A stretch of DNA of 64,000 bases, from positions 59,853,027-59,917,026 of the forward strand of contig CM056378.1 in NCBI GenBank assembly GCA_029718625.1. The letters run 5' to 3'. The number at the start of each line of letters is the position of its first letter. Position 1 is the stretch's first letter. Shown in pieces: positions 1 through 12,780 of this stretch. The notes beneath the pieces are model-generated. The model was given only the letters and a program-made list of their open reading frames with translations. It was not told the origin of the DNA and did not search any database. A program made the translations under genes and the position numbers. The DNA is from Synaphobranchus kaupii (lineage: Eukaryota > Chordata > Actinopteri > Anguilliformes > Synaphobranchidae).

Positions 1-2847
1 AATAATATATAATAAACTGCTCACCTCAATATGTTGATTAAATATCCTTAAGATATGTCCATTCCTTCTGGGAAAGTGGTTTTTAAGCCCAAAACGTCGA
101 GGTAAAACTTTGTAAATTACGTTGGAAACAACGACCTAATTCCCAAACATGTATTGCAGCTTGATGTCACACCATAAACAATGTGCTGGTAAATTGTTCT
201 GCTTAATTGTATTTCACAAAACTTTGGTTTGAAAAATCGTTATACCTTTACACTTCAAGAAAAAATACTTTAAAACTTTCATACGGCTGTACATGATTTT
301 TTTCACATTTTAAACCGACTTGTGCTTTTCAGCACTTCATTATGAGTCGTTCGGCTGTGTTCAGTTTGGCGTTGTGAAACTCAGCCAGTTTCTGAAGTAC
401 CAATCCCGTGGCTTAGTATATTTTAGCCAAGGGGGTTTTGTACTTTTTTGCAGTTATATGCAAAACCGTCGTCAATTGGGTGTATTTCTTTGACTGATAG
501 CACCATAGGCCTATCTGAAGTGGGAAAAACGTGCATCTACCCGCCTCCACTGTGAGTGTGATTTGCTTTCCATTGGGTTTTTAAACTGTCTGTCAAATAT
601 TCCAGCCAATAGTGAAGACTCTTATCTTTCAGACAAGCCCTCATTCAACACAATGAGTTAGGTTGTCACATAAATACAATTGCGCGTAAGAGGTGGAGGC
701 GTACAAGCGTAATGTTCCTACCAAGATGACGCAGAGTGTTTTTAGCTTGTAGCAGCTAGCTACATCCCGTTTAGCAAAGTATGATTCATTAGGTAAGGCG
801 GCTGTTCATCTTTTTACTTTACAGTCTCTTTCATACAGTTTTTGGTTAGTTATGTCTAGGTTATTCAGGCGTTTCTCTGTGCAGCAGGTCCTAGACCGAA
901 GATGTTTTTGCGATGTTGTCTCAGTGACGCTGAGTGGTAAGCAAACATATTTTTTTGCTGGTATACCAGTGCGAATTCACTGTTATGTATAAAACAAATC
1001 CCTCTGAATTAAATGAATATAGCTAACATTACTATATTGTAACAATGGCAAGCTAGCCAGCAAAATTACACATAGCAGCTGGGTATCTATTTGTGTCTGA
1101 GACGAGCTGTTCCGAGTTTCTTTTGAATGAAATGGCGTCTGACGTGTTTGTTTAGAAGTTATTGTTCCACATTAGTAAATTGTTCTGTATGCAGTACAGC
1201 AGGCTGTGCAGGTAAGTGAATAAGCAAATTATGCATGACGTAACATGAGGGAGAGATAACATGAGGATGAGTTTGTTGTTGATTATTATGCAGGGTTTTA
1301 TTTTATCTAGGAAACTGGTGGACATTTGATCTCCTTTGCATAAGGTCCGTTTACCTGGACTCATTTCTGGCTAATGGGGCTCTGGTGGAATACAAGATTC
1401 ACTGTGCTGCTACATGGGTTTGGAGAGCTTTTTGGGGACCACGGGTAGGCTAGTTAGTTGTATAATATGAAACACACCAAAGACACATATAAAAATGAAC
1501 TTTTATTGCCAGTTATCAAATTTTATTGTAAAACGTAAAAAAAAGGAATCATATTGAGACTTTTCTGGAACCTTGCCATTTTGCACAATTTGGCACAATT
1601 TGTGCCAACTTTGGAAACCGAAATGGTTCACCTGAAAAAAAGCTCTGTAGAATTTGAATGGTTTGATATATTGAGTTATTTCCTCCATAGCACTTGTAGC
1701 TCATCAGGTAAAAAATCTGAAATTTGAATGTAGGTACCCGTTTTTTTTGTTTTTTCACAATTTCTGTACATAAATTGTTGTAATTAAGTAGCAAAAAGTG
1801 TCTGTATATGAATTATGACTGCTTAGTCATTATAGTGCAGTTCCCTGTTTTAATAAAAGCTATGAATCATATTTGTAGTCTTTACAGTTTTTGAGATAAA
1901 CAGCTTTGTTGGTCACTAGTAAAAACAGGCGAGAATTGGTATATTTTGCCCTTGGTATTAAGAGGTTAAACAAAACCTTCTTAAAATATGTTGTTTTTCT
2001 TTTATTCTCAATGGTCAAAGAGCCAAGAGATTGTCTATGTCAGGCTCTATAGCACCTGGGCTGTCAAATGAATAGCCCTAATCTAGTCTATACTATATAC
2101 TATTGAATTATAATCTCACTGGTTATGGAATGTCATATACTTTAAACATTGGTGAAAATTTTTTTAAATATCTGAAAGTATATCATTTAAAGGCTCTATC
2201 AACAGAACATTCCGTTTCAAGCTGCTTTGTGTAATAGAGAGACTTTACAGAATTCAGCAATTGGTTTTGCCCTGGGAGTTATTTGTGTGTCAAGCTTGAG
2301 TCCAGCTAAGATTTAAAATGTGCTGCCAAAGCAAATTGTGCTATTGAACATGAAACAGATTATTGTTCTGAAACGTAAAAGCTCATAGTCAGAACTGGGA
2401 GATTTGTATTGTCTGTGAATGCAATTAAAGGTGCAGCCATTTTATTTCTCAGCTTTGGAAAAACCTTTGTGTTCCAGTTAATTTCAGAGGGAGACTTGGA
2501 TGGTCTCAGCATGTAGATTTATTGGAGAGAGGTGCACAAATCGGGGAATGAGGCAACAGCACTGAAAATATGTCCATAGCTCATGCGGTTTGTTAATCTG
2601 CCACTTCTGCTTTAACAAATAAGCCTAACACAACATTACGAGATATTTGAAAAATTCTGTTAAATACCTCGGCTAATGGTTTTATAGATATGGCAGCTGC
2701 ACGCATGCACAACGATTTCACTGAAAGTTGCTTATGGAGAGTGTATTAAAGTTGTTTGAACATCGTACAAAACATTATATCTATCTAAGTGGGATTGTTG
2801 TACAACTACAGCTTCGGCTTGTCGTTTTTCACCCTTCCATTCACAAA
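1..2847. other. AT-rich non-coding DNA
   Basis: I see no gene, exon or recognisable transposon end here. The longest open frames are under 100 codons and look random. The sequence is A/T-rich, as expected for intergenic or intronic fish DNA. Confidence 0.6.
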
Positions 2848-3450
2848 CCAAGTTTGTTGCGTCCGTCCCATGCCCAAATATGGGACAGCTTTCGGAAATT
2901 TCCACTCGTTCTCCTGTTTTTGTCATTTTCATCCCTCCATTTTCCCAGACTCCCATTAATCTTTAAAATTTTTGAGATATTCACCCCAAACCAGTTTTGT
3001 TTCGTCCGTCCCATGCCAGAATAGTGTGCTTGTATACAGCTTTTGGAAATTCCCACTCTTTCTCCTGTTTTTGTCATTTTCATCCCTCTATTTTTCCCAT
3101 AGACTCCCATTAATTTTCAAAATATTTGAGATATTGACCGCAAACCAGTTTTGTTTCGCCCGTCCCATGCCAGAACAGTGTGCTTGTATACAGCTTTTGA
3201 AAATTCCCACTTATTCTCCTGTTATTGTCATTTTTCATCCTTCTATTTTCCCAGACTCCCATTCATTTAAAAAAAAAATTGAAATATTGACCCCAAACCA
3301 ATTTTGTTGCATCCGTCCCATGCCCGAATAGTGTGCTTGTATACAGCTTTGGGAAATTCCCACTTGTTGCCCTGTTTTTGTAATTTTCATCCCTCCATTT
3401 TCCTTTAGACTCTCACATTTTCAAAATTTTCAAGATATTCACCTGAAGCA
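2848..3450. repeat. tandem repeat, about four ~150-bp units
   Basis: The phrase 'ccgtcccatgcc' recurs near 2860, 3007, 3162 and 3315, each time followed by 'ttcccac', 'ctcctgttttt', 'tcatccctc' and 'agactccca'. Spacing of the units is about 147-155 bp. Units two to four share 'agtgtgcttgtatacagctt', which unit one lacks. The small open frames on both strands here come from the repeat and are not genes. Confidence 0.85.
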
Positions 3451-3544
3451 TTTTCACCTAGTTTTCATTTGCAGTGTTGTGAAAGGAAGCAATGCGTTCT
3501 TTATTCATATTTCCTTCCATGGGTTTGATACCTGCATTCCTCTG

Positions 3545-3858
3545 TCAGCAAATAGAATGGAATAGAATACCTTTTATTTTCCCGTTAGGGAACTTCAGTT
3601 GTAGCCACCAGCAACAACAAAAATAAAGACATTCAATAGAATCATTGCATTAATCAAACTAATTAAATGAATTAAAGTGGAATAGCTTACAGTCAAACGT
3701 CATGATTAAAAATAGCCCCCGCTGTCCCGAGAGTGTCATCAAGCAGTCCGACACGCAAACTCTGCCTCCACGACTTTCCTCCATACACGCAGTGTTGCAG
3801 TCTGTCGAAACGGATCCACCGAACTGCGTCAACCTTCCCAGTCGTCGTCTCACTCCCC
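3545..3858 (-). mobile_element. LINE 3'-end fragment
   Basis: On the minus strand this ends in a short ATTCT-like tail after 'ggaaaataaaaggta'. A second copy of the same end lies at 54,824-54,965; both share 'gtagccaccagcaacaacaa' and 'caaacgtcatga'. Two dispersed copies with the same simple-repeat tail are what 5'-truncated LINE insertions look like. The coding part is lost, so I do not assign a clade. Confidence 0.55.
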
Positions 3859-3942
3859 CGCATTATCTTCTCATTGCCATTTGAAGATTGCCTGCAGTCT
3901 TAGATCAGTCCCGACATATTCAACTTGTAATGCGACGTGACG

Positions 3943-5317
3943 TGTCAGGTAGGAGGAGCCAAACGCAGCAAGGGGAATCTTTAATGCCCTGTCTCGATAA
4001 CGAGACGCATAAGAAGAGGCGAGTAGCATAATGGCACAAATAACACACACCAAACGTACCGAAGCTACTAACCAGCTCACTGTCACACATCAATGATAGA
4101 AGCGCAAACGCCAGGTTTTTCAGTAAGAAAACCAAACAAGGCGAATGGAAACAATTAAGCACTAGGTTCTCATACTTCTACGAGCTAAGTGACTAAAGAA
4201 CGAGCCAGAAATAACAAACGCCCTGTCTCGGTAACGAGACGCATAAAAACAGGCGAGTAGCGGAATGGCACAAATAAAACACACAGCCAATAAACACTGT
4301 AAAATAATACGAAATAGTACACGAGAAGGCGAAAGGAACGGATATAACATTCCATGGCTACTTTCATAGGCTCGCAGTCACATGCAAAAACTAGGAAGCA
4401 GGAACAGACAAGAGCCAGGGGAGAAGAGTCCGGATAATTACATGCACATAGGCACATACGCCAGGAGGGGAAAGTCCGGATAACTATATCCACATAGGCC
4501 AGTCCCGCATTACTCCAGAAAACGTAAAGGGGTAAACGCCCGATCTCCCAGGAGAGAGAAACATTTTACAGGCGAGCCGATGGAGCACCGTCGTCCCATA
4601 ACTTTACTAGCAAAAATGACCACACAAGCTTAGTAGAAAATACACACCCTAGCCTCTCAATAAATGGAAATGTAACGAGGCAAAATGGAACAGAAAACTA
4701 ACGTTCCAAGGCTACTTTCAGAGACTCGCAGTCACACACAAACATGTCCACAAAATCGTCCAGTCTCCCTATGGGAAGACATGTACCGAAGGGCGAACAG
4801 AACTATAGTTCCGAACAAAATCGCCAAAAAACTCCATGTACGGAGTCAAGTACCGAAGGACGAACAGGACAGCTGCATCGGAATTACAAAGGAAGACCAG
4901 AAAGCGGTGACAGAAACGAGCACACAAAAAAGGAGTTCAACCTGAAAGCTCAAAGCACAAAGGCAAGTCCCGCAAAATTCCAATAAAGCACAACGGAGCA
5001 AAACGGTCTCCTTAAAAACCTAGACCTAATCATACGACTAAAACTTTAAAAGGGCAAAAATAAACCGCACACAAAACAGCACAAATAATGCCAAAAAATA
5101 CACCACAGTACAAAGAACAAACAATCAATATCGAAGCCCAGAACGAAGGGAACATGGGCTTATATAGCTCACCGGTAAAACACGCACACCTGTCAACGCT
5201 GACGAGACTTCTCCACGAAAAGACTAGACGGAGCAAAAACTCCACTAACGGAGCAGCGCCCACGTGTGGCGACCGAGGAACACGACCGCAAGGGAAAAAA
5301 GGTCATAAACCATGACA
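3943..5317 (-). mobile_element. Gypsy (sushi-type) LTR with internal duplications
   Basis: The plus strand opens with 'tgtcaggtaggaggagcc' and closes with 'aaaccatgaca', matching the ends of the LTR at 16,597-17,702. The block 'ccctgtctcg..aacgagacgcat' occurs at 3989 and 4222. The block 'ggctactttca..ggctcgcagtcaca' occurs near 4352 and is repeated near 4702. The copy therefore carries overlapping internal duplications and is about 1375 bp. I find no matching target duplication, so the left boundary is uncertain. It could be a solo LTR or a rearranged one. Confidence 0.6.
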
Positions 5318-6584
5318 CAACTCCGGTGAAGAGCGAACAGACATTCCCGGGCATATGTTGCGAATGGTGACAACCACAAACAAAATTATTTCGATTAGAC
5401 AATTCGTCAATATTATCAAAACAAGCAGCAGTAGCGCCCCGAAAAATCTCCAGCCCGCTTCCCCATACCACAACAAACACACAGCGCATGAAAAAACAAA
5501 TATATAAATAAATAAATACAAGAGCCCGACACAACAAAACACATTCAAATTAACAAACGTCACATCACAAATGGTTCGATATTGTCCTTGTTAAATGATT
5601 CATGTTGCCTGGCGACCCTAAAATGTATTCATAAACGGCATTAATGGGGGAAAAAAGTCACAAAAAGAGGAATATTAAAATAGAAGAATACACTACACAT
5701 TTTTATTTCAGATTTTTTTGTGGGTGATTATGGTGGCACTTTCCCATACAGGTTTTAAACTTCACAAATTTTCACTTACATCTGGCCCTAGTTTGAGATG
5801 TTCCATCACAGATTTATTTATTTCCTGATTTTTCCCCTTTTCTCCCAATTTGGGAGCCAATTGGACCCTATGCAATTCAATTCCCCCCGTGTAGCAACCG
5901 CTAGAGAATCGCCGCTACAACCCCTTTGCAGGAAGGAGGGCACCATGTTCTCTTCAGGGAACAACTCCTCGAGCTCCTAGCCGTGAGTCCAGCTCGCCCA
6001 GGGCTGTCTTATGTGTGACGATTCCCTCCGAGTCCCTCCCCCCACCCCGGGAGCAGCCGCCAATTGCCATTTCCTCAGGGCACCAGCCATTTGGGGTCAA
6101 TTTGAATGTAAGTTGTATATTGTGTCACCGTGTATATTGTTTTTTATGAATGTTTATGACGTGCTTTGCATCCATTGCAAATGCCTAAACAGCATACTGT
6201 AGATACAGAGAACCTTTATTTTACTTTACTGGTGACCAAAGAGGTGTTCAGCTGGTGTGCACAGCTGAAAAGCTCAATTTTGCTCTCATCTGGCCATAAC
6301 ACCTAAGAGAGAGAAATACAATTCGGTAACTGTAAATTTTGATAGATTACGTATTTCATAAATTTATGAATATTCATGGTGTTGAAATGTAAAATGTAAT
6401 ATTTAATTAAAAAAACATTTCTTTTACATTTTTTCAAAATTTTTTAATTTCATTATTATTTGGGGTGGGTGGGTTTTTGTTTCAATGGGTTGTATGGGCA
6501 TCATAGATGATTCCTTATATTTTTAATGGGTTTTCGTAAATGTTGGTAAAGGATTTGTGAGGGTAGGTGTATTGTTTTAAGATC
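5318..6584. other. non-coding DNA, nothing recognised
   Basis: No coding signal or transposon terminus could be identified. There are A/T-rich stretches and a few low-complexity runs. One phrase near 6280 is weakly like Tc1 non-coding sequence but too short to call. Confidence 0.5.
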
Positions 6585-6587
6585 TTG

Positions 6588-6975
6588 GGGCCAGATTCAG
6601 AGTTGAGATAAGCACGCGCAAATGGGACTTAGACATTTGACTTATCCACTGTTTTAAGCGTCTCTCCAGTAGATATGAGGCATTACGCACTCGGGTGGAG
6701 ATTTGATGTAAATGACACGTGCCTGCAAGTTGTTCAAGATACGCACATTCACAGTTTTCACTTAATAATTTTTTTCTGAAAACGCATAACATCACAAATT
6801 TTTTTTAGTTGATACCTGGCAACCCGGGGAGCAGGTAATTAGAAAATCATGCCCTGTACCACCCACATTTTTGCGCAACACAATTTAGAATACGGCGTAA
6901 GTCAGCTTGCGTTAAATCCCAGCAGGAGAGTCACTTAAGCGCATGACTTAAGTTGGCCATCTCTGAATCCGGCCC
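6588..6975. mobile_element. 388-bp MITE with TTG target duplication (Harbinger-like)
   Basis: The left end reads 'gggccagattcagag' and the right end, reverse complemented, reads 'gggccggattcagag'. Both ends are flanked by TTG (6585-6587 and 6976-6978). A three-base target duplication and a GGGCC-type terminus fit PIF/Harbinger-derived MITEs. There is no coding capacity. Confidence 0.75.
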
Positions 6976-6978
6976 TTG

Positions 6979-7737
6979 GTGTTTTTTGCGACAATCTTGA
7001 TGCTTAGGTAAACGTGGCTCAATGTGTTCACATTTTCTTTTAAATATACTTTATTAGAACAACATTGTGAAAAAGTAATGAACTATAAATGTTTTGTAGT
7101 AGTTAATTTTTTAAAACCGTTTTAGTGTTAACAGATTTTGTGAAATTCCAGAAGCATGTAAAAGTGTGAAAAAATAGACATTATTGAAAAGCATGTTAAA
7201 GGTGTCTAGAAAGAAATAAATAAAAAATAAATTAAATGAAAAGCATGCCATGTTGAAAGAAGTTACAGATTTTAGAAGTTAAAAACTAAATGAAATAGTT
7301 AGAGCTGAAAGTACTTTCCTGGGTCCGTCGGGCCGTGCGTCAAAAAGTGGCAGGCAAAAAAAAAAAAACTTAGACTAATTTCCGAGTCCCGTTTGAAGTT
7401 TTTATCAGAGTGGAGAGACCGAAACAGACAGGTGTTTGTCACTGCATGACCGCCGTAATTCATCTGAGCTAAGGGCTGTGATCGCTTCTGTACAGAACAA
7501 AAAAGGAAACGCCCCTCAGTGTCAACTTCCGTCGCCAGACGTGTACACGGGCAAATGGGAGCTGAGCTGTTCCAAAAAGTTTGTGTCAAGATCAATCACC
7601 AGGGGGGTTTCAAAATATCCCCAGGCAATGAACACCCCAACCCAATCTCATTATTGAGCAACCCCATCAATTTTTAAATCTATTGAGCACCCCCGTCAGA
7701 ACACGTGCAATAGGTTTCACAAATTATATAAAGCTTT
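6979..7737. other. non-coding DNA
   Basis: A/T-rich with an A12 run near 7357. No gene or transposon end was recognised. Confidence 0.5.
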
Positions 7738-8270
7738 TGCATAAATTGGATTTGCTACTTGCTCAGCTACTTGCTGGGCTATCTGCTGAACCACTTGCTG
7801 AGCTACCTGCGAAGCTAACTGCTAAGGTAGTTGCGAGTGGCTTTGCGAATGGCTTTGCGAGTGGCTTTGCGAATGGCTTTACGAATGGCTTTGTGAATGG
7901 CTTTGCGAGTGGCTTTATGAATGGCTTTATGAATGGCTTTGCAAATGACTTTGTGAATGGCTTTGTGAGTGGCTTTACGAATGGCTTATTGAGTGCCTTT
8001 GCGAATGCCTTTACGAATGGCTTTGTGAATGGCTTTGCGAGTGGCTTTATGAATGGCTTTATGAATGGCTTTGCAAAAGAGCTTTGTGAATGGCTTTGTG
8101 AGTGGCTTTACGAATGGCTTATTGAGTGCCTTTGCGAATGGCTTTACAAGTGGCTTTGCGAGTGGCTTTACGAATGGCTTTGCTACTCGTTTAGCTACTA
8201 GCTTGGCTATGTGCATTAGCCTACTACTGGTTCTGCTACTCGCTTAGCTAGCCTACTGATATTGTGAATG
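7738..8270. repeat. 12-bp minisatellite array with degenerate flanks
   Basis: From about 7838 to 8180 the sequence is a chain of 12-bp units of the form GGCTTTNNGART (for example 'ggctttgcgaat'). Because the unit is four codons long, the array is open on both strands and yields repetitive GFANGFAS-like peptides on plus and AKPxxKP-like peptides on minus. I do not regard these as genes. The flanks hold a looser 'gctacttgct' repeat that is also found at 9060-9440. Confidence 0.85.
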
Positions 8271-8280
8271 GGGCTAAATT

Positions 8281-9050
8281 AGGAGACCCATTTTCGGCAC
8301 CGCTTTTGGCATAGAAAACATATTTTTTTAATGCAGAAATTAGAAATTATGCAGAAATTAGACTGATTGAATAGGGGAGGACCCTCTCTTCACAATGAGT
8401 GGCAATATGACTGGCCAAAACTAATAAACCGTCTAAAAGCTGCCCTGATCTCATTATGGACCGCATAAGCCTTCACCGTAATTTGTCCAGAGCTGTTTTT
8501 ATTTGTTTTTGAGCATGAAACATGTACTGGGCCAGACAGAAATACATTTTTATACAAAGTATAGCCTATGTATTTTTGCACTGATATATTGTGTGTAATG
8601 TGCGGCCCAAGACTATTTAAGCCTTTAAAACTCTTCTGAATCAGCCTGTGAAATTGCGAACAAGCAGCTGCAAATAAGAAACCAGTTCTGAAAATTTAAA
8701 GTGGACCGGGAATTACGAATAAGAAGCTGCGAATAAGAAACCAACTTCAGCCTCTTGCTTTAGTGTTTCTATTGTTTCTCTGCACTCTAGCGTAGCCCTA
8801 CATTAAACTAAAGATGAAAAAACTACAAGGTACATTAAATAATTTAGGAAAGATCGCATTGCTTTGGAATAGAGTTTGTTTAATTAGTCTGAGCTACGAT
8901 AGGCGATATTGTGAGTTGCAACTTGGCCACATTTCGATATCAATACTACGTTTAAAGGCAGGCCTAGATTTTGCAAGTTGTAATTAATTACTTACAGAAA
9001 GTGCTTTGTATATATGCTTGAGTAATTAGGCATTTTTTTTGACGTTGAAT
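8281..9050. other. non-coding DNA with a short tandem duplication
   Basis: Two imperfect copies of a ~40-bp segment containing 'agctgc.aataagaaacca' lie at about 8653-8690 and 8713-8750. No coding sequence was recognised. Confidence 0.5.
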
Positions 9051-9059
9051 GACAACCCT

Positions 9060-9440
9060 TTTTGTTTATATGCGTTTTACAATGCGACTGGTTTTGCTAG
9101 TTGCAATTTGCTGTGCTATCTGTTTTGCGACTTACTCGGCCACTTGCATTGTGCAATGCGATTGGCTTTGCTACTTACTCAGCTACATGTGTTGTGCAAT
9201 GCAATTGGTTTTGTGACTTGCTGGGCTACCTGCTGAACCACTTGCCGAGCTAGCTGCGAAGCTAACTGGAGAGCTAGTTGCGAATTATGTAGCGAATGAC
9301 ATAGCAAATGACATAGCGTGATTTAGCGAATGGTTTTGCTACTCGTTTGCTACTGGCTACGTGCATTACTCCTGGTTCTGCTACTCGCTTAGCTACTGGA
9401 TATAGCCTAAAAATGGTAGTCTATTGTGAATGGTTTAGCT
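9060..9440. repeat. unexpanded relative of the 7.7-8.3 kb repeat
   Basis: This stretch shares long phrases with the flanks of the minisatellite, such as 'ctgctgaaccacttgc', 'gcgaagctaactg' and 'ctggttctgctactcgctta', in the same order and orientation. The long 12-bp array is absent. It is a divergent duplicate of the same ancestral sequence. Confidence 0.65.
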
Positions 9441-10583
9441 ATTTGCTTTGGTATCTAATTGTTCTGGTCCTGGCTTAGCTTTGCTAATGTAATTGTGAAT
9501 AGTTTAGCTGTTGGTTTACCCTTTGGCTTTCTGAATGCTTCTAATCACTTAGATAAGTTTATAATGGTTTGATGTTTTGTTTGACATTTTTTCATAATTG
9601 TGTAAAGGTGCTTTGCAACTTCATCGCATATTGCAAATAAAGTCAGTCTTTGAAGATCACCTCCTGGGTTTATGAACTTGCCAATATAAGTCCTTTGTTT
9701 CCATCCCTGCGAGTATAGCCTACAGAGTATCGCTACAGTGTAGCTACGATAGAATTAAAGCTGATTTTAAAATACTTTAGCTATGTTATCACAATGGGGT
9801 ATATGCATATTGTGTAGCCCAATTTGTTATTTTGTGCCATGTATGAGGCGGCTTTTACGCACATTGCCGTATATAGCCTACGCTGTATCACGATATGAAA
9901 TGGCAGTCCAGTGCTTTTGGCTGCTTATTAATTTTACCACTTCATCGTATGGAATTCTAACTCTTGTTGTCGTATTTTGCCTGATCCACGAATCATGTTT
10001 CAATCAATGTTTCGTTTAAAGGGGATATATTTCATTAAGTTTAAACCAAACTACTATATTGCGCTTATTCAATTCCCGTCCAGCTATTAATTATCTGACT
10101 GTAACATATGTGGCCGCTAGAGGGAAATGTAAGGCTGTGTAATGTGTAGATTGCTGCTAAATGGTGAAACTATTTTAACTTGGCGTAATTGGTCCAGGAC
10201 AAAACGATCTGCAGTAGCCTTGTGTCCCTTTCTAAATGAGAAAATGTAATCAGTGGTGTGCGGCAACAGCAGTACAGGAGCCCACATGTTTTATTTTTTT
10301 TTATCACAGTACACTTATGCAATTTTACTTTAGTCAGTTGCTAAATTCAACTTCCGATCCCCCATAAATAGATACAGCCAAATAGTCATCTTCAATAATA
10401 TTTTTCTGAACAATTCTGAACAACAAGACAACGAGCAGTTGAATCAAGCTCGTACACAGCCTATAGGCCCACGTTTCATTCTTGATGGAAGACACGTTTC
10501 CAAACGCAATCCTTTGGACACCGACAAAATACAAACTTGGCAATGCAAAACTAAATACAATGATACTGCAACATTACGTAATG
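9441..10583. other. non-coding DNA
   Basis: No gene or mobile-element end recognised. A 78-codon open frame at 9783-10,019 has no recognisable features. Confidence 0.5.
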
Positions 10584-10585
10584 TA

Positions 10586-12097
10586 CAGTCAAGCCGGAAG
10601 GTCTGCACACCCCTTTCACCTTCTCCACATTTTATTACGTTACAGACTTATACTACAATAGATTGAGTTCATTTTTTGCCTCAAACATCTACACACAATA
10701 GCCAATAATGACGAAGTGAAAACAGGTTTTTAGAAAATATGCAATTTTATTTTACTGACAAAAATAGGTTATTTAGGGGTTACATATCTGTACACACCCT
10801 TAGCCTTGGTTGCTGCACCTTTGGCAACGATTACAGCTTCAAGGCGTAATTACATTAAAAGAGTTTGTAGATGAGCAGTTTTTAATGTGTAATTAAATGG
10901 TCTGGGCTCTGGCTGGGCCACTCAAGGACATGCACAGACTTTCTCCGAAGCCACTCCTTTGTTCTCTTGGCTGTGTGCTTCGGGTCGTTGTCATGTTGGA
11001 AGGTAAACCTTCGCCCCAGTCTGAGGTCCAGAGCGCTCTGGAGCAGGTTTTCTTCAAGGATCTCGGTGTACTTAGCTGCATTCATCTTTCCCTCTATCAG
11101 GACTAGTCGCCCCGTTCCCGCTGCTGAAAAACATCCCCACATCATGATGCTGCCACCGCCATGCTTCACTGTAGGGATGGTATTAGCCAGGTGATGAGCG
11201 GTGCCTGGTTTCCTCCAGACGTGACGCTTGGTATTCAGGCCAAAGAGTTCCATTTTGGTTTCATCAGACCAGAGAATCTTGATTCTCATGGTTTGAGAGT
11301 CCTCTAGGTGCCTTTTGGCAAACTCCAAGCGGGCTGTGATGTGCCTTTTACTAAGGAGGGGCTTCCGTCTGGCCACTCTACCATAAAGGCCTGATTGGTG
11401 GAGTGCTGCCTGGATGGTTGATCTTCTGAAAGGTTCTCCCATCTCCACAAGGATATGCTGGAGCTCTGTCAGAGTGACCCTCGGGTTCCTGCTCACCTCC
11501 CTGGCTAAGGCCCGTCTTCCCCGATTGCTCAGTTTGGCCAGGCGGCCAGGTCTAGGAAGAGATTCTTGGTGGTTCCAAACTTCTTCCATTTACGAATGAT
11601 GGTGGCCACTGTGCTCTTTGGGACCTGTAAAGCTGCAGAGATTTTTCCGTACCCTTCTCCAGATCTATGCCTTGACACAATCCTGTTTCTGAGGTCTGCA
11701 GATAATTCCTTTGACCCCATGGCTTGGAGTTTGCTCTGACATGCACTGTCAACTGTGGGACCTTATATAGGCAGGTGTTGGCAATCCCCAATCATGTCCA
11801 ATCAATTGAATTTATAACAGGTGGACTCCAATTAAGTTGTAGAAACATCTCAAGCAGTATCAGTGGAAACAAAATGCACCTCAGCTCACTTTTGGGTGTC
11901 ATATCAAAGGGTGTGCACACTTGTGTACATATGATATTTTACATTTAGATTTTTTATAAATTAGCACAAATGTCTAAAAACCTGTTTTGTGTAGAATTTT
12001 GAGAGAAAAAATGAACTCAATCTATTGTAGAATATGTCTGTAACGTCATAAAATGTGGAGAAGGTGAAAGGGGTGTGCAGACGTTCCGGCTTGACTG
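10586..12097 (-). mobile_element. Tc1-like DNA transposon, non-autonomous
   Basis: Both ends start 'cagtcaagccggaa.gtctg' and are flanked by TA (10,584-10,585 and 12,098-12,099), the Tc1/mariner target. Terminal inverted repeats agree for about 60 bp. The element is 1512 bp and carries a broken transposase on the minus strand. In the flanks, 'acattacgtaatgta' on the left and 'tgtacattacgatgtaat' on the right suggest it landed in a palindromic AT-rich site. Confidence 0.92.
10882..11720 (-). pseudogene. Tc1-type transposase pseudogene
   Basis: The product would bind the element's inverted repeats and cut and paste it by DDE chemistry. The first part (11,720-11,529) begins MGSKELSADLRN and has the paired helix-turn-helix, including [13 protein letters not shown] frameshift near 11,585 moves the rest to another frame (11,589-10,882). 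The first catalytic Asp lies in [13 protein letters not shown] and the second in HDNDPKHTA. The sequence then goes from WPSQSPD directly into unrelated codons. The segment holding the third acidic residue is deleted, although a terminal EAV-AKGA-like piece survives near 10,830. With the frameshift and the missing Glu the enzyme is dead. Confidence 0.9.
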
Positions 12098-12099
12098 TA

Positions 12100-12780
12100 T
12101 GTACATTACGATGTAATGGCTAACGAAATGAGGACACAGGTTGCTAGAACAAAGCAAAGTTTAAAGTTTAATTTATTGTGTCCCTTTTTAGATAGAGCTA
12201 TACAGCTGACGTCCGTTACGGATAGCCAAAGCTAAGGATGTGATTAACGTTACAGTGTTAGACCACGGAACCCGGTGAAATAGATTTAGATTTAGATATA
12301 TTTTAAGTCAATTGGCTACCATTATGTAGCTAGTTTCTTTTTTCAGTTATGTAGCTATTAACACCAAAATAAGGGTAACGTTGATGTAAACATAATGTTA
12401 GATGTGCTACGTCATCTCCGAGGGGTTCAATTATGAATGAGGTCGCCCACATAATTTTATCCACAGCATACACTTTTCCTTGTTTGATTTGGGTTTTGGA
12501 AACAGGAAAATGATGAAACTGTAAGTTATAGTTTTGTATTTGTTTTTTTTTACAATGCTGAATGCTGCTGTTTAAATTGTTTTAACTTTAAACCTGTTGG
12601 TCGCTTTAAGTACTGCAGTACCTGTTTTTTTTTTGTAGTGTTTGAATAAAGGGTGACAGTCTTTCATAACCAACTGTTGTTGTGGACTATACACTGGGGA
12701 AGTATTTGTTTGTTCTCCATTTGAGTGAGATGTTTTTAGGTGGCTAATTGGCCATCATGAGAAAAGTGCTTCCATATATG
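12100..12780. other. non-coding DNA
   Basis: Sequence between the Tc1 element and a hAT-like end. No coding signal. A T10 run lies near 12,545. Confidence 0.5.

Noticed and set aside
2728..3331. 98-119-codon frames
   Set aside because: They follow the 150-bp tandem repeat and contain no domain.
4231..4493. Cys/Phe-rich minus-strand frames in LTRs
   Set aside because: Low-complexity translations of purine-rich LTR DNA, also seen in the other LTR copies.
7683..8216. Long open frames on both strands (172 and 76 codons)
   Set aside because: They are produced by the 12-bp repeat, whose unit is a multiple of three; no start context, domain or codon bias suggests a gene.
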